DNA from: an uncultured Pelagibacteraceae bacterium
GTDB lineage: Bacteria > Pseudomonadota > Alphaproteobacteria > Pelagibacterales > Pelagibacteraceae
Direction: 5' to 3'
DNA length: 64,000 bases
NCBI GenBank assembly: GCA_902546765.1
Contig: CACCLG010000001.1
Coordinates: 116,172-180,171, forward strand
A program made the translations under genes and the position numbers. A model generated the notes under the pieces. The model ran no database searches, had not been told where the DNA came from, and saw nothing but the letters and a program-made list of their open reading frames with translations. This document shows, one piece after another, positions 29,595 through 38,882 of the stretch (the first letter of the stretch is position 1; each line of letters begins with the position of its first letter).

Positions 29595-30320
29595 GTGAAA
29601 ATTTTTCCAGCTATAGATATTAAAGATAAAAAATGTGTAAGACTAATTAAAGGAGAATTTGAGAATAAAACTGAATATGGGATATCTCCATTTGAACAAG
29701 CTTCAAAGTATAAAGATTATGGATTTAAAAATTTACACATTGTAGATTTAGATGGAGCCTTATCAGGAGAGACTGTTAATTTGGATATTATTCAAGAAAT
29801 AGTAAAGAAGTGTGATCTTAATATTGAAATTGGAGGTGGAATTAGAAACTTTGAAAGCATCAAAAAATATACTGATGCTGGTGTTGAAAAGGTTATTTTA
29901 GGAAGTGCGGCTATTAAAGACAAAGACTTTTTAAAAGGTGCTTGTGAAAAGTTCCCTAATAAAATTGCATTAGGCCTAGATGCAAAAGATGGATATTTGT
30001 CAGTTTCAGGATGGAAAGAAAACTCTAATCTCCTAACTTTAGAGTATCTAAAAGAAGTAAATAACTTTGGAGCAAGCAGATTAATATATACAGACATCAA
30101 CAAAGATGGAATGAAGCAAAGTCCTAATTTTAAGGAAACTGAGATAGTGGCTAATAATTCGAATTGTCCAGTAATAATATCTGGTGGGGTATCAAATATA
30201 GATGATATTAAAAAAGCAAAAGAATTAAATATCAAAAATATTGAAGGTATAATTGTTGGTAAAGCTATATATGATGGAGATATTAAGTTAGACGAACTTG
30301 CAAAAGAAATAGATGCTTAA
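29595..30320 (+). CDS. hisA: Phosphoribosylformimino-AICAR ribotide isomerase
   Basis: At 241 residues this TIM barrel has [18 protein letters not shown] with the catalytic Asp, [22 protein letters not shown], the second Asp in [11 protein letters not shown] and VIISGGVSN. It opens the ribose of ProFAR in histidine synthesis. The start is GTG. It overlaps hisF by 8 bases. Confidence 0.97.
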   Translation: MKIFPAIDIKDKKCVRLIKGEFENKTEYGISPFEQASKYKDYGFKNLHIVDLDGALSGETVNLDIIQEIVKKCDLNIEIGGGIRNFESIKKYTDAGVEKVILGSAAIKDKDFLKGACEKFPNKIALGLDAKDGYLSVSGWKENSNLLTLEYLKEVNNFGASRLIYTDINKDGMKQSPNFKETEIVANNSNCPVIISGGVSNIDDIKKAKELNIKNIEGIIVGKAIYDGDIKLDELAKEIDA

Positions 30321-31065
30321 AAATAGAATTATCCCTTGTTTAGATGTTAAAAACGGAAGAGTTGTAAAAGGTATTAATTTTGTTGATCTAAAAGATGCTG
30401 GAGACCCAGTTGAACAAGCAAAGATTTATAGTGATGGCGGTGCTGATGAGATATGTTTTTTAGATATTACGGCGTCAAACGAAAATAGAGAAACTATTTA
30501 CGATGTGGTTAAGGAAACCTCAAAAAAATGTTTTGTGCCTTTGACAGTTGGAGGAGGCGTGAGAAGTGTTGAAGATATAAACAAACTTTTAAACTGCGGT
30601 GCTGATAAAGTTTCAATAAATACAGCCGCAGTCCAAAATCCAAGTGTTGTTGAAGAAAGTTCAAAAAAATTTGGTTCACAATGTATTGTTGTTGCAATAG
30701 ATGCAAAAAAAAATGGAAATACTTGGGAAATATTTACCCATGGTGGTAGAAAAGAAACAGGAATTAATGCAATAGAATTTGCACTTAAAATGGAAAAAAG
30801 TGGAGCAGGGGAACTACTTGTTACTTCAATGGATAAAGATGGCACTCAATCCGGATATGATATTGAATTAATGAAAACTATTTCTGAAAGTGTTAATATT
30901 CCTGTCATTGCATCTGGTGGAGTTGGAACTTTAGATCATTTGGTTGATGGAATAAAATCAGGTGCTAGTGCAGTTTTAGCTGCATCTATATTTCATTATG
31001 GCACATACTCAGTTAATGAAGCAAAGCAGTATTTGGCTTCAAAAGATATACCTGTTAGGATTTAA
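30313..31065 (+). CDS. hisF: Imidazole glycerol phosphate synthase, cyclase subunit
   Basis: At 250 residues it has [16 protein letters not shown] with the catalytic Asp, [23 protein letters not shown], the second catalytic Asp in [13 protein letters not shown], and VIASGGVGT. It is the synthase half of the HisFH complex. It overlaps hisA by 8 bases and leads into hisE after one base. Confidence 0.98.
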   Translation: MLKNRIIPCLDVKNGRVVKGINFVDLKDAGDPVEQAKIYSDGGADEICFLDITASNENRETIYDVVKETSKKCFVPLTVGGGVRSVEDINKLLNCGADKVSINTAAVQNPSVVEESSKKFGSQCIVVAIDAKKNGNTWEIFTHGGRKETGINAIEFALKMEKSGAGELLVTSMDKDGTQSGYDIELMKTISESVNIPVIASGGVGTLDHLVDGIKSGASAVLAASIFHYGTYSVNEAKQYLASKDIPVRI

Positions 31066-31066
31066 C

Positions 31067-31339
31067 ATGCTTAAAACTTTAGAAGATCTCGTTACTCTTG
31101 CAAGAGAAAGAAAAAAGAACCCAGTCGAAGGATCTTATACTAATAAACTCTTAGAAGATGAAACTTTATCAAAAGTAAAGGTTCTAGAAGAAATAGATGA
31201 GCTAATTGAATCTGTTGAAAAAAATACAAATAAAATTCATGAAGCTGCAGACGTTTTTTATCACTTGATAATGTATCTAGAAAAAAGTGGTATAAAAATC
31301 GAAGAAGTGATGGAAGAATTAAATTCTAGGAAAAAGTAG
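31067..31339 (+). CDS. hisE: Phosphoribosyl-ATP pyrophosphatase
   Basis: It has 90 residues from ATG 31067. A longer frame starting at 30998 lies inside hisF and has no family match upstream of this Met. HisE features are SYTNKLLEDETLSKVKVLEEIDEL and the metal-binding acidic helix HEAADVFYHLIMYLE. It removes pyrophosphate from PR-ATP in step 2 of histidine synthesis. It is the last his gene here; hisG, hisD, hisC and hisI are not in the window. Confidence 0.95.
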   Translation: MLKTLEDLVTLARERKKNPVEGSYTNKLLEDETLSKVKVLEEIDELIESVEKNTNKIHEAADVFYHLIMYLEKSGIKIEEVMEELNSRKK

Positions 31340-31340
31340 T

Positions 31341-31838
31341 TTAACCATCGTAAGGCAAAACCCTTATAGTCTTACCAAATATTATTACTACTCTATCATT
31401 ATTACTTAATTTTGTTTCGCTACCTTGAACAATCGCTACATCATCTTCACTGTCATCAACGTTAATAATATATTGATGTCCATCATGGTTCCCCAACAAT
31501 GCTTCTGTGACGTAACCAAGTGCAGCCCCACCTATTGTTGCATAAACAATTGCAATTTCCTCACATTTTGCCCCTGCGATTAGTTCTTTTCCACAAACCT
31601 GAGTACCTAAAAGGCCACCAATCATTGCTCCTGTAGTAGCACCAATTAAACTTCCTTCACCTTTAACTTTTACTGGCAAAGAAGAAACAATCTTTCCATA
31701 TTTAATTGACTTAATTCTTTGAGTATCTGATTTTTTTACGTCAGATGGATTGGTTGTGTTACATGAAACTAAAAATAGAGATAAAAATAAAATAAATATA
31801 TACTTCACATTTATTTGATTAGATTCAAAATTAGCCAT
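31341..31838 (-). CDS. Glycine-zipper outer-membrane lipoprotein (SlyB/Pcp-like)
   Basis: This 165-residue protein has a lipoprotein signal (YIFILFLSLFLVSC, lipobox LVSC) followed by two glycine-rich helices (GSLIGATTGAMIGGLLGTQVCG and IVYATIGGAALGYVTEALLG), the glycine-zipper 2TM pattern. The C-terminal domain is small and beta-rich (RVVIIFGKTIRVLPYDG). The annotated ATG gives a long acidic n-region; GTG at 31808, just before KYIF, gives a more normal signal peptide and may be the real start. Its role is probably in envelope integrity. Confidence 0.78.
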   Translation of the reverse strand: MANFESNQINVKYIFILFLSLFLVSCNTTNPSDVKKSDTQRIKSIKYGKIVSSLPVKVKGEGSLIGATTGAMIGGLLGTQVCGKELIAGAKCEEIAIVYATIGGAALGYVTEALLGNHDGHQYIINVDDSEDDVAIVQGSETKLSNNDRVVIIFGKTIRVLPYDG

Positions 31839-31873
31839 AAATTAGGCATTAAATATTATTTGTAAGCTTACAT

Positions 31874-32284
31874 ATGGACTTAGTAAAATCATTAATAGAA
31901 TATCACAAAATGATACCCCATCCTGAAGGTGGACATTACGTTGAGGTATTTAAAAATAAAGATGTGAGTCATATTTATTTTTTATTGGAAGGCCATGAAC
32001 ATTCTCATTGGCATAGAATAACTAAGAATGAAACAGTTCACTTTTATTCTGGAGATCCTTTAGAAATATATACCTCCAAAGATGGAGAGGAGTTTGAAAC
32101 TAACCAAATTGGGTCAAAGAACAATTTTATTTATAGTATTGAAAAAAATACTTGGTTTGCAATGAAACCAAAAGGCAAATACAGCTTAATTGGATGCACA
32201 GTTGCTCCAGCTTTTGAGTTTGAAGATTTAGAACTTGCACCACAAGATTGGAAGCCATCTAAATTTAATTTATCTCTCAAGTAG
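31874..32284 (+). CDS. Cupin-fold protein of the DUF985 family
   Basis: This 136-residue protein has PHPEGGHYVEVFK, YFLLEGHEHSHWHRITKNETVHFYSGDPLEIY and the C-terminal GCTVAPAFEFEDLELA, the DUF985 hallmarks. The His-rich stretch (HEHSHWHR) is a likely metal site on a cupin barrel. Enzyme activity is not established; the fold suggests a small-molecule sugar or acid ligand. It lies upstream of mcl on the same strand with a 48-base gap. Confidence 0.87.
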   Translation: MDLVKSLIEYHKMIPHPEGGHYVEVFKNKDVSHIYFLLEGHEHSHWHRITKNETVHFYSGDPLEIYTSKDGEEFETNQIGSKNNFIYSIEKNTWFAMKPKGKYSLIGCTVAPAFEFEDLELAPQDWKPSKFNLSLK

Positions 32285-32332
32285 AATTAAGTATTCACAT
32301 TAATTAAATCCAGATATACTTTTTTTATAAAA

Positions 32333-33268
32333 ATGAGCCATAAATTCTATAAACCTGCAAGATCCAGACTTCAAAGAAGTGAACTGGCAGTTCCAGGTTC
32401 TTCTCCAAAAATGTTTGAAAAAGCGTTGAATTCTGATGCTGATTACATTTTTTTAGATTTAGAAGATGCTGTTTCTCCAAATGATAAGATCACTGCAAGA
32501 GCAAATGTTATTAAAGCTTTAAATGAAATTAATTGGAGAGAAAAAGGAAAAACAATATCCGTAAGGATTAATAGTTTAGATACTCATTATATGTATAGCG
32601 ATTTAGTTGAAATTGTTGAAAAAGCTGGAGAAAATGTTGACACAATCTTAGTCCCAAAAGCAGGAACAGTTAGTGATGTTTATATGGTTGATTGCTTGCT
32701 TACACAAATTGAAACAAACAAAAAAATTAAAAATAAAATTGGAATCGAATGTTTAATTGAAACAGCACTTGGAATGTCCAACATTAAAGAAATTGCGACA
32801 TCAAGCGAAAGACTTGAAGCCTTACATTTTGGAGTTGCGGATTATGCAGCAAGCCTTAGAGCAAGAACCGTCGTTATAGGCGGATTAAATCCTGATTATC
32901 CTGGAGATCAATGGCATCATGGTTTATCAGAATTAGTAATGACCTGTAGAGCCTATGGATTAAGAGCAATTGATGGTCCTTTTGGAGATTTTAATGATCC
33001 AGATGCATATATAGCTGCAGCAAAAAGAGGAGCTGCTATAGGGATAGAGGGAAAATGGGCAATACATCCCTCACAAATTGAACTAGCAAACAAGGTATTT
33101 TCACCTCCAGAGACAGAAGTAAATAAAGCGAAAAGAATTTTGGTTGAACTTGAAAAAGCAGCATCAGAGGGCAAAGGTGCGGCCCAATTAGATGGCAGAA
33201 TGATTGATGCGGCGTCTGCAAGAATGGCAGAGAATATTGTTAATATAGATAAATTAATAAATAAATAA
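32333..33268 (+). CDS. mcl: L-malyl-CoA / beta-methylmalyl-CoA lyase (HpcH/HpaI-CitE superfamily)
   Basis: At 311 residues it has the start RLQRSELAVPGSSPKMFEKAL, the metal/acid site FLDLEDAVSP, VRINSLDT, LVPKAG, the catalytic Glu in IGIECLIETALGM, LHFGVADYAASLRAR and WAIHPSQIELANKVFSP. This is the malyl-CoA lyase type rather than citrate lyase beta. It cleaves malyl-CoA to glyoxylate and acetyl-CoA. It sits directly upstream of the malate-CoA ligase genes, so malate can be split in two encoded steps. Confidence 0.9.
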   Translation: MSHKFYKPARSRLQRSELAVPGSSPKMFEKALNSDADYIFLDLEDAVSPNDKITARANVIKALNEINWREKGKTISVRINSLDTHYMYSDLVEIVEKAGENVDTILVPKAGTVSDVYMVDCLLTQIETNKKIKNKIGIECLIETALGMSNIKEIATSSERLEALHFGVADYAASLRARTVVIGGLNPDYPGDQWHHGLSELVMTCRAYGLRAIDGPFGDFNDPDAYIAAAKRGAAIGIEGKWAIHPSQIELANKVFSPPETEVNKAKRILVELEKAASEGKGAAQLDGRMIDAASARMAENIVNIDKLINK

Positions 33269-33270
33269 TT

Positions 33271-34428
33271 ATGGATATACACGAATATCAAGCAAAGGAA
33301 ATTTTATCTAGTTTTGGAGTTACAATTCCAAGAGGAGGGATTGTTTATAGTCCAGAGAATGCAGAAAATAAAGCAAGAGAAATAGGTGGATCTAAATGGG
33401 TTGTAAAAGCACAAATTCACTCCGGCGCAAGAGGAAAGGCTGGAGGAATCATAGTGTGTAATTCACCTTTAGAAGTAGCCCAGGCGACAGACAAACTATT
33501 AGGAAAAAAATTAGTTACAAATCAAACAGGACCAGAGGGAAAAATTGTAAATAGAATTTATATCGAAGAAGCAACTGATATAGAAAAGGAACTTTATTTG
33601 GGTTTGGTGTTTGATAGAAGCTCAGAGAGCATAATGGTTGTAGCTTCAACAGAAGGAGGAATGAGTGTTGAAGAAATTGCTAAAGAAAAACCTGAAACAA
33701 TTATAAGATCTAAAATTGAAGTAGCAGTTGGAATTCAAAGTTTTCAAGCAAGAGAACTTGCATTTGGATTAGGAATTGATTCTGATTTAATTGCTAGAGC
33801 ATCTGATACAATTATTGGATGTGCTAAAGCGTTTAGCGAATTAGATGCTACAATGGTTGAAGTTAATCCATTAGTCATTTCAAAACAAAAACAAATATTA
33901 GCTTTAGATTGTAAAATGAGCTTCGATAACAATGCTATGTTTAGAAGAAATAAAGTATCAGAGTTAAGAGATAAATCACAGGAAGATGAGAAAGAAGTAT
34001 ATGCATCAGATAGAGGGTTAAATTATGTAAGTTTAGAGGGAAACATTGGCAATATTATTAATGGAGCTGGACTTGCTATGGCCTCGATGGACATGATTAA
34101 ATTAGCTGGAGGAGAACCTGCAAACTTTTTAGATGTTGGTGGTGGAGCAACACCAGAAAAAATCGTAAAAGCTTTTAGGTTAATAACAATGGATAAAAAA
34201 GTAAAAGTAATTTTAGTAAATATTTTTGCAGGTATAAATAGATGCGATTGGGTTGCAGAAGGCATAGTCCAGGCACTTGAGAAAATAGAGGTAAAGGTTC
34301 CATTAGTTATTAGATTAGCTGGGACTAATGTTGAAAAAGGCAACAAAATTTTAAAGGACAGTAAAATAAATTATATTGAGGCAAGTACTTTAGAGGAAGC
34401 TGCTAATAAAGCTGTGGCAGCATTATAA
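33271..34428 (+). CDS. mtkA: Malate-CoA ligase (malate thiokinase) beta subunit
   Basis: This 385-residue ATP-grasp protein has MDIHEYQAKEILSSFGV, KAQIHSGARGKAGGI, MVEVNPLV, ALDCKMSFDNNAMFRR, GLAMASMDMIKLAGGEPANFLDVGGGA and IFAGINRCDWVAEGI. The family includes SucC. The RCDWVAEG form and adjacency to mcl favour MtkA of the serine-cycle type over succinyl-CoA synthetase. It makes malyl-CoA from malate, CoA and ATP with MtkB. It starts 2 bases after the mcl stop. Confidence 0.88.
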   Translation: MDIHEYQAKEILSSFGVTIPRGGIVYSPENAENKAREIGGSKWVVKAQIHSGARGKAGGIIVCNSPLEVAQATDKLLGKKLVTNQTGPEGKIVNRIYIEEATDIEKELYLGLVFDRSSESIMVVASTEGGMSVEEIAKEKPETIIRSKIEVAVGIQSFQARELAFGLGIDSDLIARASDTIIGCAKAFSELDATMVEVNPLVISKQKQILALDCKMSFDNNAMFRRNKVSELRDKSQEDEKEVYASDRGLNYVSLEGNIGNIINGAGLAMASMDMIKLAGGEPANFLDVGGGATPEKIVKAFRLITMDKKVKVILVNIFAGINRCDWVAEGIVQALEKIEVKVPLVIRLAGTNVEKGNKILKDSKINYIEASTLEEAANKAVAAL

Positions 34429-34431
34429 TTG

Positions 34432-35319
34432 ATGTCAGTAATTATTCATAAAGACACAAAAATTATTATCCAGGGTTTTACTGGAAAGATGGGCACTTTT
34501 CATGCGGAGGAAATGATTAAATATGGATCCAACATTGTTGGTGGTGTAACACCAGGCAAAGGAGGTCAAAAGCATTTAAATAAGCCAGTATTTAACACTG
34601 TAAAAGATGCTGTTAAAAATACAGGTGCTACAGCATCAATATTATTTGTACCTCCCGCCTTTGCGGCAGACTCAGCAATGGAAGCTGCTGATGCAGGAAT
34701 AAAAACTTGTGTAGCTATTGTAGATGGAATTCCATCACACGATATGATTAGAATCAAAAGATATATGAGACGATATTCTAAAACAGAAAAAATGACTTTA
34801 GTTGGACCTAATTGCGCTGGAATAATCAGTCCAGGAAAATCAATGTTAGGAATAATGCCTGGACATATTTACAAAGAGGGTAGAGTTGGAATTATAAGCC
34901 GATCAGGTACATTAGGTTACGAAGCTGCTCAACAGATGAAAAATTTAGATATAGGAATTTCAACAAGTGTTGGTATTGGTGGTGATCCCATTAATGGAAG
35001 TTCATTTAGAGATATAATTGAAAAGTTTGAAGTAGATGATGAGACTGATGCAGTTTTAATGATTGGTGAAATAGGAGGACCTCAAGAAGTTGCAGCTGGG
35101 GAATTTGCAAAAGAAAACATGAAAAAACCTGTTATAGGATATATTGCTGGTTTAACAGCCCCAAAAGGAAGAGTTATGGGTCATGCTGGAGCAATAGTCT
35201 CAGCTTATGGAGAAAGTGCAATTGAAAAGGTTGAAATTTTAAAAGATTGTGGTGTTACCATATCAAAAAACCCTTCTGTGATGGGTGACACTGTAAAATC
35301 TGTCTTGGAAAAAATGTAA
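34432..35319 (+). CDS. mtkB: Malate-CoA ligase alpha subunit
   Basis: The ATG at 34432 follows an in-frame TTG at 34429 and is preferred, giving 295 residues. It has IIQGFTGKMGTFHAEEM, GGVTPGKGGQKHL, GPNCAGIISPGKSMLGIMPGHIY, ISRSGTLGYEAA, GIGGDPINGSSF and the phosphohistidine segment MGHAGAIVSA. It is the SucD-like subunit that carries CoA binding and the phospho-His. It pairs with mtkA 3 bases upstream. The HIT gene starts directly after its stop. Confidence 0.88.
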   Translation: MSVIIHKDTKIIIQGFTGKMGTFHAEEMIKYGSNIVGGVTPGKGGQKHLNKPVFNTVKDAVKNTGATASILFVPPAFAADSAMEAADAGIKTCVAIVDGIPSHDMIRIKRYMRRYSKTEKMTLVGPNCAGIISPGKSMLGIMPGHIYKEGRVGIISRSGTLGYEAAQQMKNLDIGISTSVGIGGDPINGSSFRDIIEKFEVDDETDAVLMIGEIGGPQEVAAGEFAKENMKKPVIGYIAGLTAPKGRVMGHAGAIVSAYGESAIEKVEILKDCGVTISKNPSVMGDTVKSVLEKM

Positions 35320-35686
35320 ATGTCTTACGATGATCAAAATATATTTGCAAAAATTTTAAGAGGTGAAATTCCTTGTAAAAAAATTTACGAAGATGATTTT
35401 GTATTATCTTTTTATGACATAAATCCACAAAAAAAAAGTTCACGCATTAATAATTCCTAAAGGAAAATATATTAACTTAGATGATTTTAACAAAAACGCA
35501 TCTGAGGATGAAATAATAGGACTTATTAAAGGAATATCTACTGTTGCCGATAAACTAGGTATATCCTCTGAAAAAGGGAATGGGTATAGAACTTTAGCGA
35601 ACATCAATGAAGATGGGGGACAAGAAGTTCCACACTTACACTTCCACCTTTTCGGGGGTGAAAAAGTGGGTAAAATGGTTTCGTGA
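35320..35686 (+). pseudogene. HIT-family nucleotide hydrolase, broken by +1 frameshift in an A9 run
   Basis: ATG 35320 opens a HIT protein ([30 protein letters not shown]) that stops early after 46 residues. From 35438 the next frame continues the family without loss: [17 protein letters not shown], then GYRTLANINEDGGQEVPHLHFHLFGG with the HxHxH catalytic triad, ending at TGA 35684. Deleting one A from the nine-A run at 35429-35437 restores ~121 residues, a normal length. HIT proteins hydrolyse nucleoside phosphoramidates or dinucleotides. Causes could be an assembly or sequencing error, a true mutation, or polymerase/ribosome slippage on A9. The stop overlaps the GTG start of the next gene by 4 bases. 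Confidence 0.85.
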
Positions 35687-36195
35687 TTACAAAAATAAAC
35701 CGAAATTATTTAGAGATTAATTCTATTGAAGAATTAAATTATTCTCAAAGTCCAAATAATAAATGTGAATTGTTTGAGATAAATCCACCAGATTTTCAAA
35801 TAAATAAATTTTTTTATAAACAAATTGGCAGTGATCACAGATGGATTGACCGTTTAGTTTGGGATGATCAAAAATGGATATCTTACGTGAATAATCCAAA
35901 TGTTAGAACATATGTGTTGAAAGAGAATGGTGATTTAGTTGGATATTTTGAGCAAATAACAAACACAGAAAAAAATGACTGTGAAATTGCTTACTTCGGA
36001 ATTTTAAAAGAGTTCTACGGCAAAAAATATGGAGCCTATCTTTTGTCCTTAGCAATAACAAAGTGTTTTGAGAAAAAAATTAATAAGATATGGCTTCATA
36101 CTTGTTCCCTAGATCATGAAAATGCACTTAAAAATTATTTAGCCCGTGGAATGAAAATATTTAAGTCAGAGACAATAAATTTAGATATTAATTAG
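35683..36195 (+). CDS. GNAT-family N-acetyltransferase
   Basis: This 170-residue protein has an N-terminal extension then a GNAT core: VRTYVLKENGDLVGYFEQI, CEIAYFGILKEFYGKKYGAYLLSLAITKCFE (acetyl-CoA loop, here with GKKYGAYLL in place of R/Q-x-x-G-x-G/A) and IWLHTCSLDHENALKNYLARGMKIFKSE. It acetylates an unknown substrate. The start is GTG, whose GTGA overlaps the HIT stop, suggesting translational coupling to the HIT reading frame restored by the frameshift. Confidence 0.88.
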   Translation: MITKINRNYLEINSIEELNYSQSPNNKCELFEINPPDFQINKFFYKQIGSDHRWIDRLVWDDQKWISYVNNPNVRTYVLKENGDLVGYFEQITNTEKNDCEIAYFGILKEFYGKKYGAYLLSLAITKCFEKKINKIWLHTCSLDHENALKNYLARGMKIFKSETINLDIN

Positions 36196-36742
36196 TATAT
36201 TTTCTAATATCAAAAATATTTTCATCAACTTGAATGTTTTTTTGAAGAATTGATAGTTTTGTTTCGACTTTATTTTGGTAAATATCAATTGTTGACCAAC
36301 CTACAAGGTTAAGATTAAGACTGTCGAAGTAAATAATTATTTCTAAATTTTCATAATACAATTCAAATTTATAATACTCATTTATAGAAGTCTCTTCTCC
36401 AAGCTCTCTAATTTTATTAACGATAAACTCCTTATCCAAAATCAAATTAAGGGGAGTTTTATCGAGAGAATATCTAAAATATTGATTATTTTTGTTTGAA
36501 TTTATCAACAATGACTTTCCGTTAGAAACTAAAACTTTTTTATAGAAGTCATCGTATTCACAAAAAATCTTTTTTGGATAATGAATGATGCAGCTTCCAG
36601 TTTCAATTTTTTCACCAATTTTTTGTTCAAATTTAAACTTTAGACTATCTGTTGAAATAAGATTTGATATTATTTGGGATTTAATAGATCCATGAACGAT
36701 TGTAGTTGATAAAAAAAAAAATATAAGAATTAATTTTTTCAT
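36188..36742 (-). CDS. lolA: LolA-like outer-membrane lipoprotein carrier
   Basis: The protein has 184 residues with a signal peptide (MKKLILIFFFLSTTIVHG) and the LolA-type half-barrel: LKFKFEQKIGEKIETGSCIIHYPKKIFCEYDD, VLVSNGKSLLI and FELYYEN. LolA carries lipoproteins through the periplasm to the outer membrane. It lies directly downstream of ftsK with a 4-base overlap, the same order as in other Alphaproteobacteria, which supports the call despite low conservation. Confidence 0.83.
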   Translation of the reverse strand: MKKLILIFFFLSTTIVHGSIKSQIISNLISTDSLKFKFEQKIGEKIETGSCIIHYPKKIFCEYDDFYKKVLVSNGKSLLINSNKNNQYFRYSLDKTPLNLILDKEFIVNKIRELGEETSINEYYKFELYYENLEIIIYFDSLNLNLVGWSTIDIYQNKVETKLSILQKNIQVDENIFDIRKYTN

Positions 36743-38829
36743 TTAAGAACCTCCCTTTTGCCTACATGATTGGCTTTACTCACTTCTCCATTTAATTCCA
36801 TCTGATCGATTATTCTTGCTGCACGGTTATAACCAATTTGTAGTTTTCTCTGTAAGAAAGATGTAGAAGCTTTTCTCTCACTTTTGATGATCTCAAGAGC
36901 AGTTTCATATAATTCATCTAAATTTTCATCTTCTTTGCTAGATGATTTGGCATCTTTTTCATCTGCAAAATTTAAAATCTCGTCAACGTAATTTGGTTCA
37001 GCTTGATTTCTTAAAAAATTATTTATTTTTTCAATTTCGTTTTCAGATACAAATGGAGCATGAATTCTAACAATTTTATTCGCAGAGGACATGTAAAGCA
37101 TATCTCCTCTTCCAAGCAATTGTTCTGCACCTTGTTCTCCAAGAATTGTTCTACTATCTATTTTAGAAGTAACTTGAAAAGATATTCTTGTCGGAAAATT
37201 AGCTTTTATAGTTCCTGTAATCACATCTACGCTTGGTCTTTGAGTTGCCATAATAATGTGAATTCCAGCAGCTCTTGCCATTTGAGATAACTTTTGAATA
37301 TAATTTTCGATTTCTTTACCAGCGACCAACATAAGGTCAGACATTTCATCAACAATTACAACAATATATGGCATCGATAGTTTGTGTTTCTCGTTATAAC
37401 CATCTATGTTTCTAACCCCAACTCGTGTCATAAGCCTATATCTGCTCTCCATTTCCTTGACGACCCATCCTAATACAGATGCAGCTCTTTTTGCCTCGGT
37501 AATCACAGGACATAATAAGTGGGGAATTCCTTCATAAGTAGATAGTTCAAGCATTTTTGGGTCTATCAAAATAAATTTACATTTTTCAGGAGGGTGTCTG
37601 TAAAGTAGTGATAATATTATTGTATTGATACAAACCGATTTTCCAGATCCTGTAGTACCAGCAATCAATAAATGAGGCATAGAACTTAGATCTCCTGTAA
37701 TAGGCATACCTGAAATATTTTTACCAAGAGCAATAGGTAACTTGATATTTTGTTTTGAAAATTCATTACTAGATATTATTTCTCTAAGATAAACATTTTC
37801 TCTTGAGGATTTTGGTAATTCTATGCCTATTGAGCTACTACCAGGAATAGTAGCTATTCTAGCTGACTCAGAACTTGTATTTCTCGCAATATCTTCTGAT
37901 AAATTTATTATTTTAGATACCTTAACACCTGGAGCAGGTTCAAATTCGTTTAATGTAACTACTGGGCCATTACTAATTTTATTTATTTTTCCTTCAACAC
38001 CAAAATCTAATAAAATTTTCTCAAGCATTTGCTCATCCACTCTAACTTCGGATGAATTCTCCCTCTCCTTTTTTGTTGGTTGTTTTAAAAAATCTAATGT
38101 GGGAAGCTTAAATTTGGTTGGTTTGATTTCTGTCTCAGGTTTTTTATCAAAATGGAAATTTTCTTGAATTGATACTTGACTTACCTCAGGTTCTATATTT
38201 TCCTCTATTTCTGTATTTATTGTAACATTTTCAACTTTGTCTTTTCTTTTTAATAATAAAGATATTTTTTTAATGATATCTAATAAGTATGAAATTTTAA
38301 AATTTACACTTTTTAAAAAAAATAATAATATAAAAACAATTAATAGGTAATATGAAATTTTTTCTGAACTTTTAATTAGTTTTAATATGAAAGTTTCCTC
38401 AAATAGATTACCTAAAAAACCATTATTACCATTTATTATTAACCAATAAGAATTTTCATAAAACGCAGAAAAAAACAATGAAGCTAATAAAATATAAAGA
38501 ATTATAAAAAATGAATTTTCAATTATTGATAAAAATTTTTTTGATATAGCAATACCTAAACCTGTAAAAAAAAATGTGAACGGTATAAGTAAAGAAACTA
38601 AACCAAAACTTTGGAACAATAGATCAGATAAAAAACTTCCTTTAGAACCCATTAAATTTTTAATTGGGGTATTTTCTGGAAAAATAAAATTAGGATCCTC
38701 TGGGGAATAAGTCACTAAAGACATTAAAATAAAAATTGATACTAAAATTACCAATATACCAACTAATTCTGCTAATCTATTAATACAAAAAGTGCCAATT
38801 TTATTAATTAATTCTTTCATATTGTGCAA
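36739..38829 (-). CDS. ftsK: DNA translocase FtsK
   Basis: At 696 residues it is a short FtsK: four transmembrane segments in the first ~180 residues, a short charged linker, the beta domain (LLDFGVEGKI, GPVVTLNEFEPAPGVKVSKI), the motor with Walker A AGTTGSGKSVCIN and Walker B IVVIVDEMSDLMLVAG, then the gamma winged helix at the C-terminus (SFLQRKLQIGYNRAARIIDQME) that reads polar KOPS sequences. It clears chromosome termini at the division septum. Confidence 0.97.
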   Translation of the reverse strand: MHNMKELINKIGTFCINRLAELVGILVILVSIFILMSLVTYSPEDPNFIFPENTPIKNLMGSKGSFLSDLLFQSFGLVSLLIPFTFFFTGLGIAISKKFLSIIENSFFIILYILLASLFFSAFYENSYWLIINGNNGFLGNLFEETFILKLIKSSEKISYYLLIVFILLFFLKSVNFKISYLLDIIKKISLLLKRKDKVENVTINTEIEENIEPEVSQVSIQENFHFDKKPETEIKPTKFKLPTLDFLKQPTKKERENSSEVRVDEQMLEKILLDFGVEGKINKISNGPVVTLNEFEPAPGVKVSKIINLSEDIARNTSSESARIATIPGSSSIGIELPKSSRENVYLREIISSNEFSKQNIKLPIALGKNISGMPITGDLSSMPHLLIAGTTGSGKSVCINTIILSLLYRHPPEKCKFILIDPKMLELSTYEGIPHLLCPVITEAKRAASVLGWVVKEMESRYRLMTRVGVRNIDGYNEKHKLSMPYIVVIVDEMSDLMLVAGKEIENYIQKLSQMARAAGIHIIMATQRPSVDVITGTIKANFPTRISFQVTSKIDSRTILGEQGAEQLLGRGDMLYMSSANKIVRIHAPFVSENEIEKINNFLRNQAEPNYVDEILNFADEKDAKSSSKEDENLDELYETALEIIKSERKASTSFLQRKLQIGYNRAARIIDQMELNGEVSKANHVGKREVLK

Positions 38830-38882
38830 ATCAGATTTGTCACTTTTACCATTATACTATTATTGTTAAAATTAAATAATAA

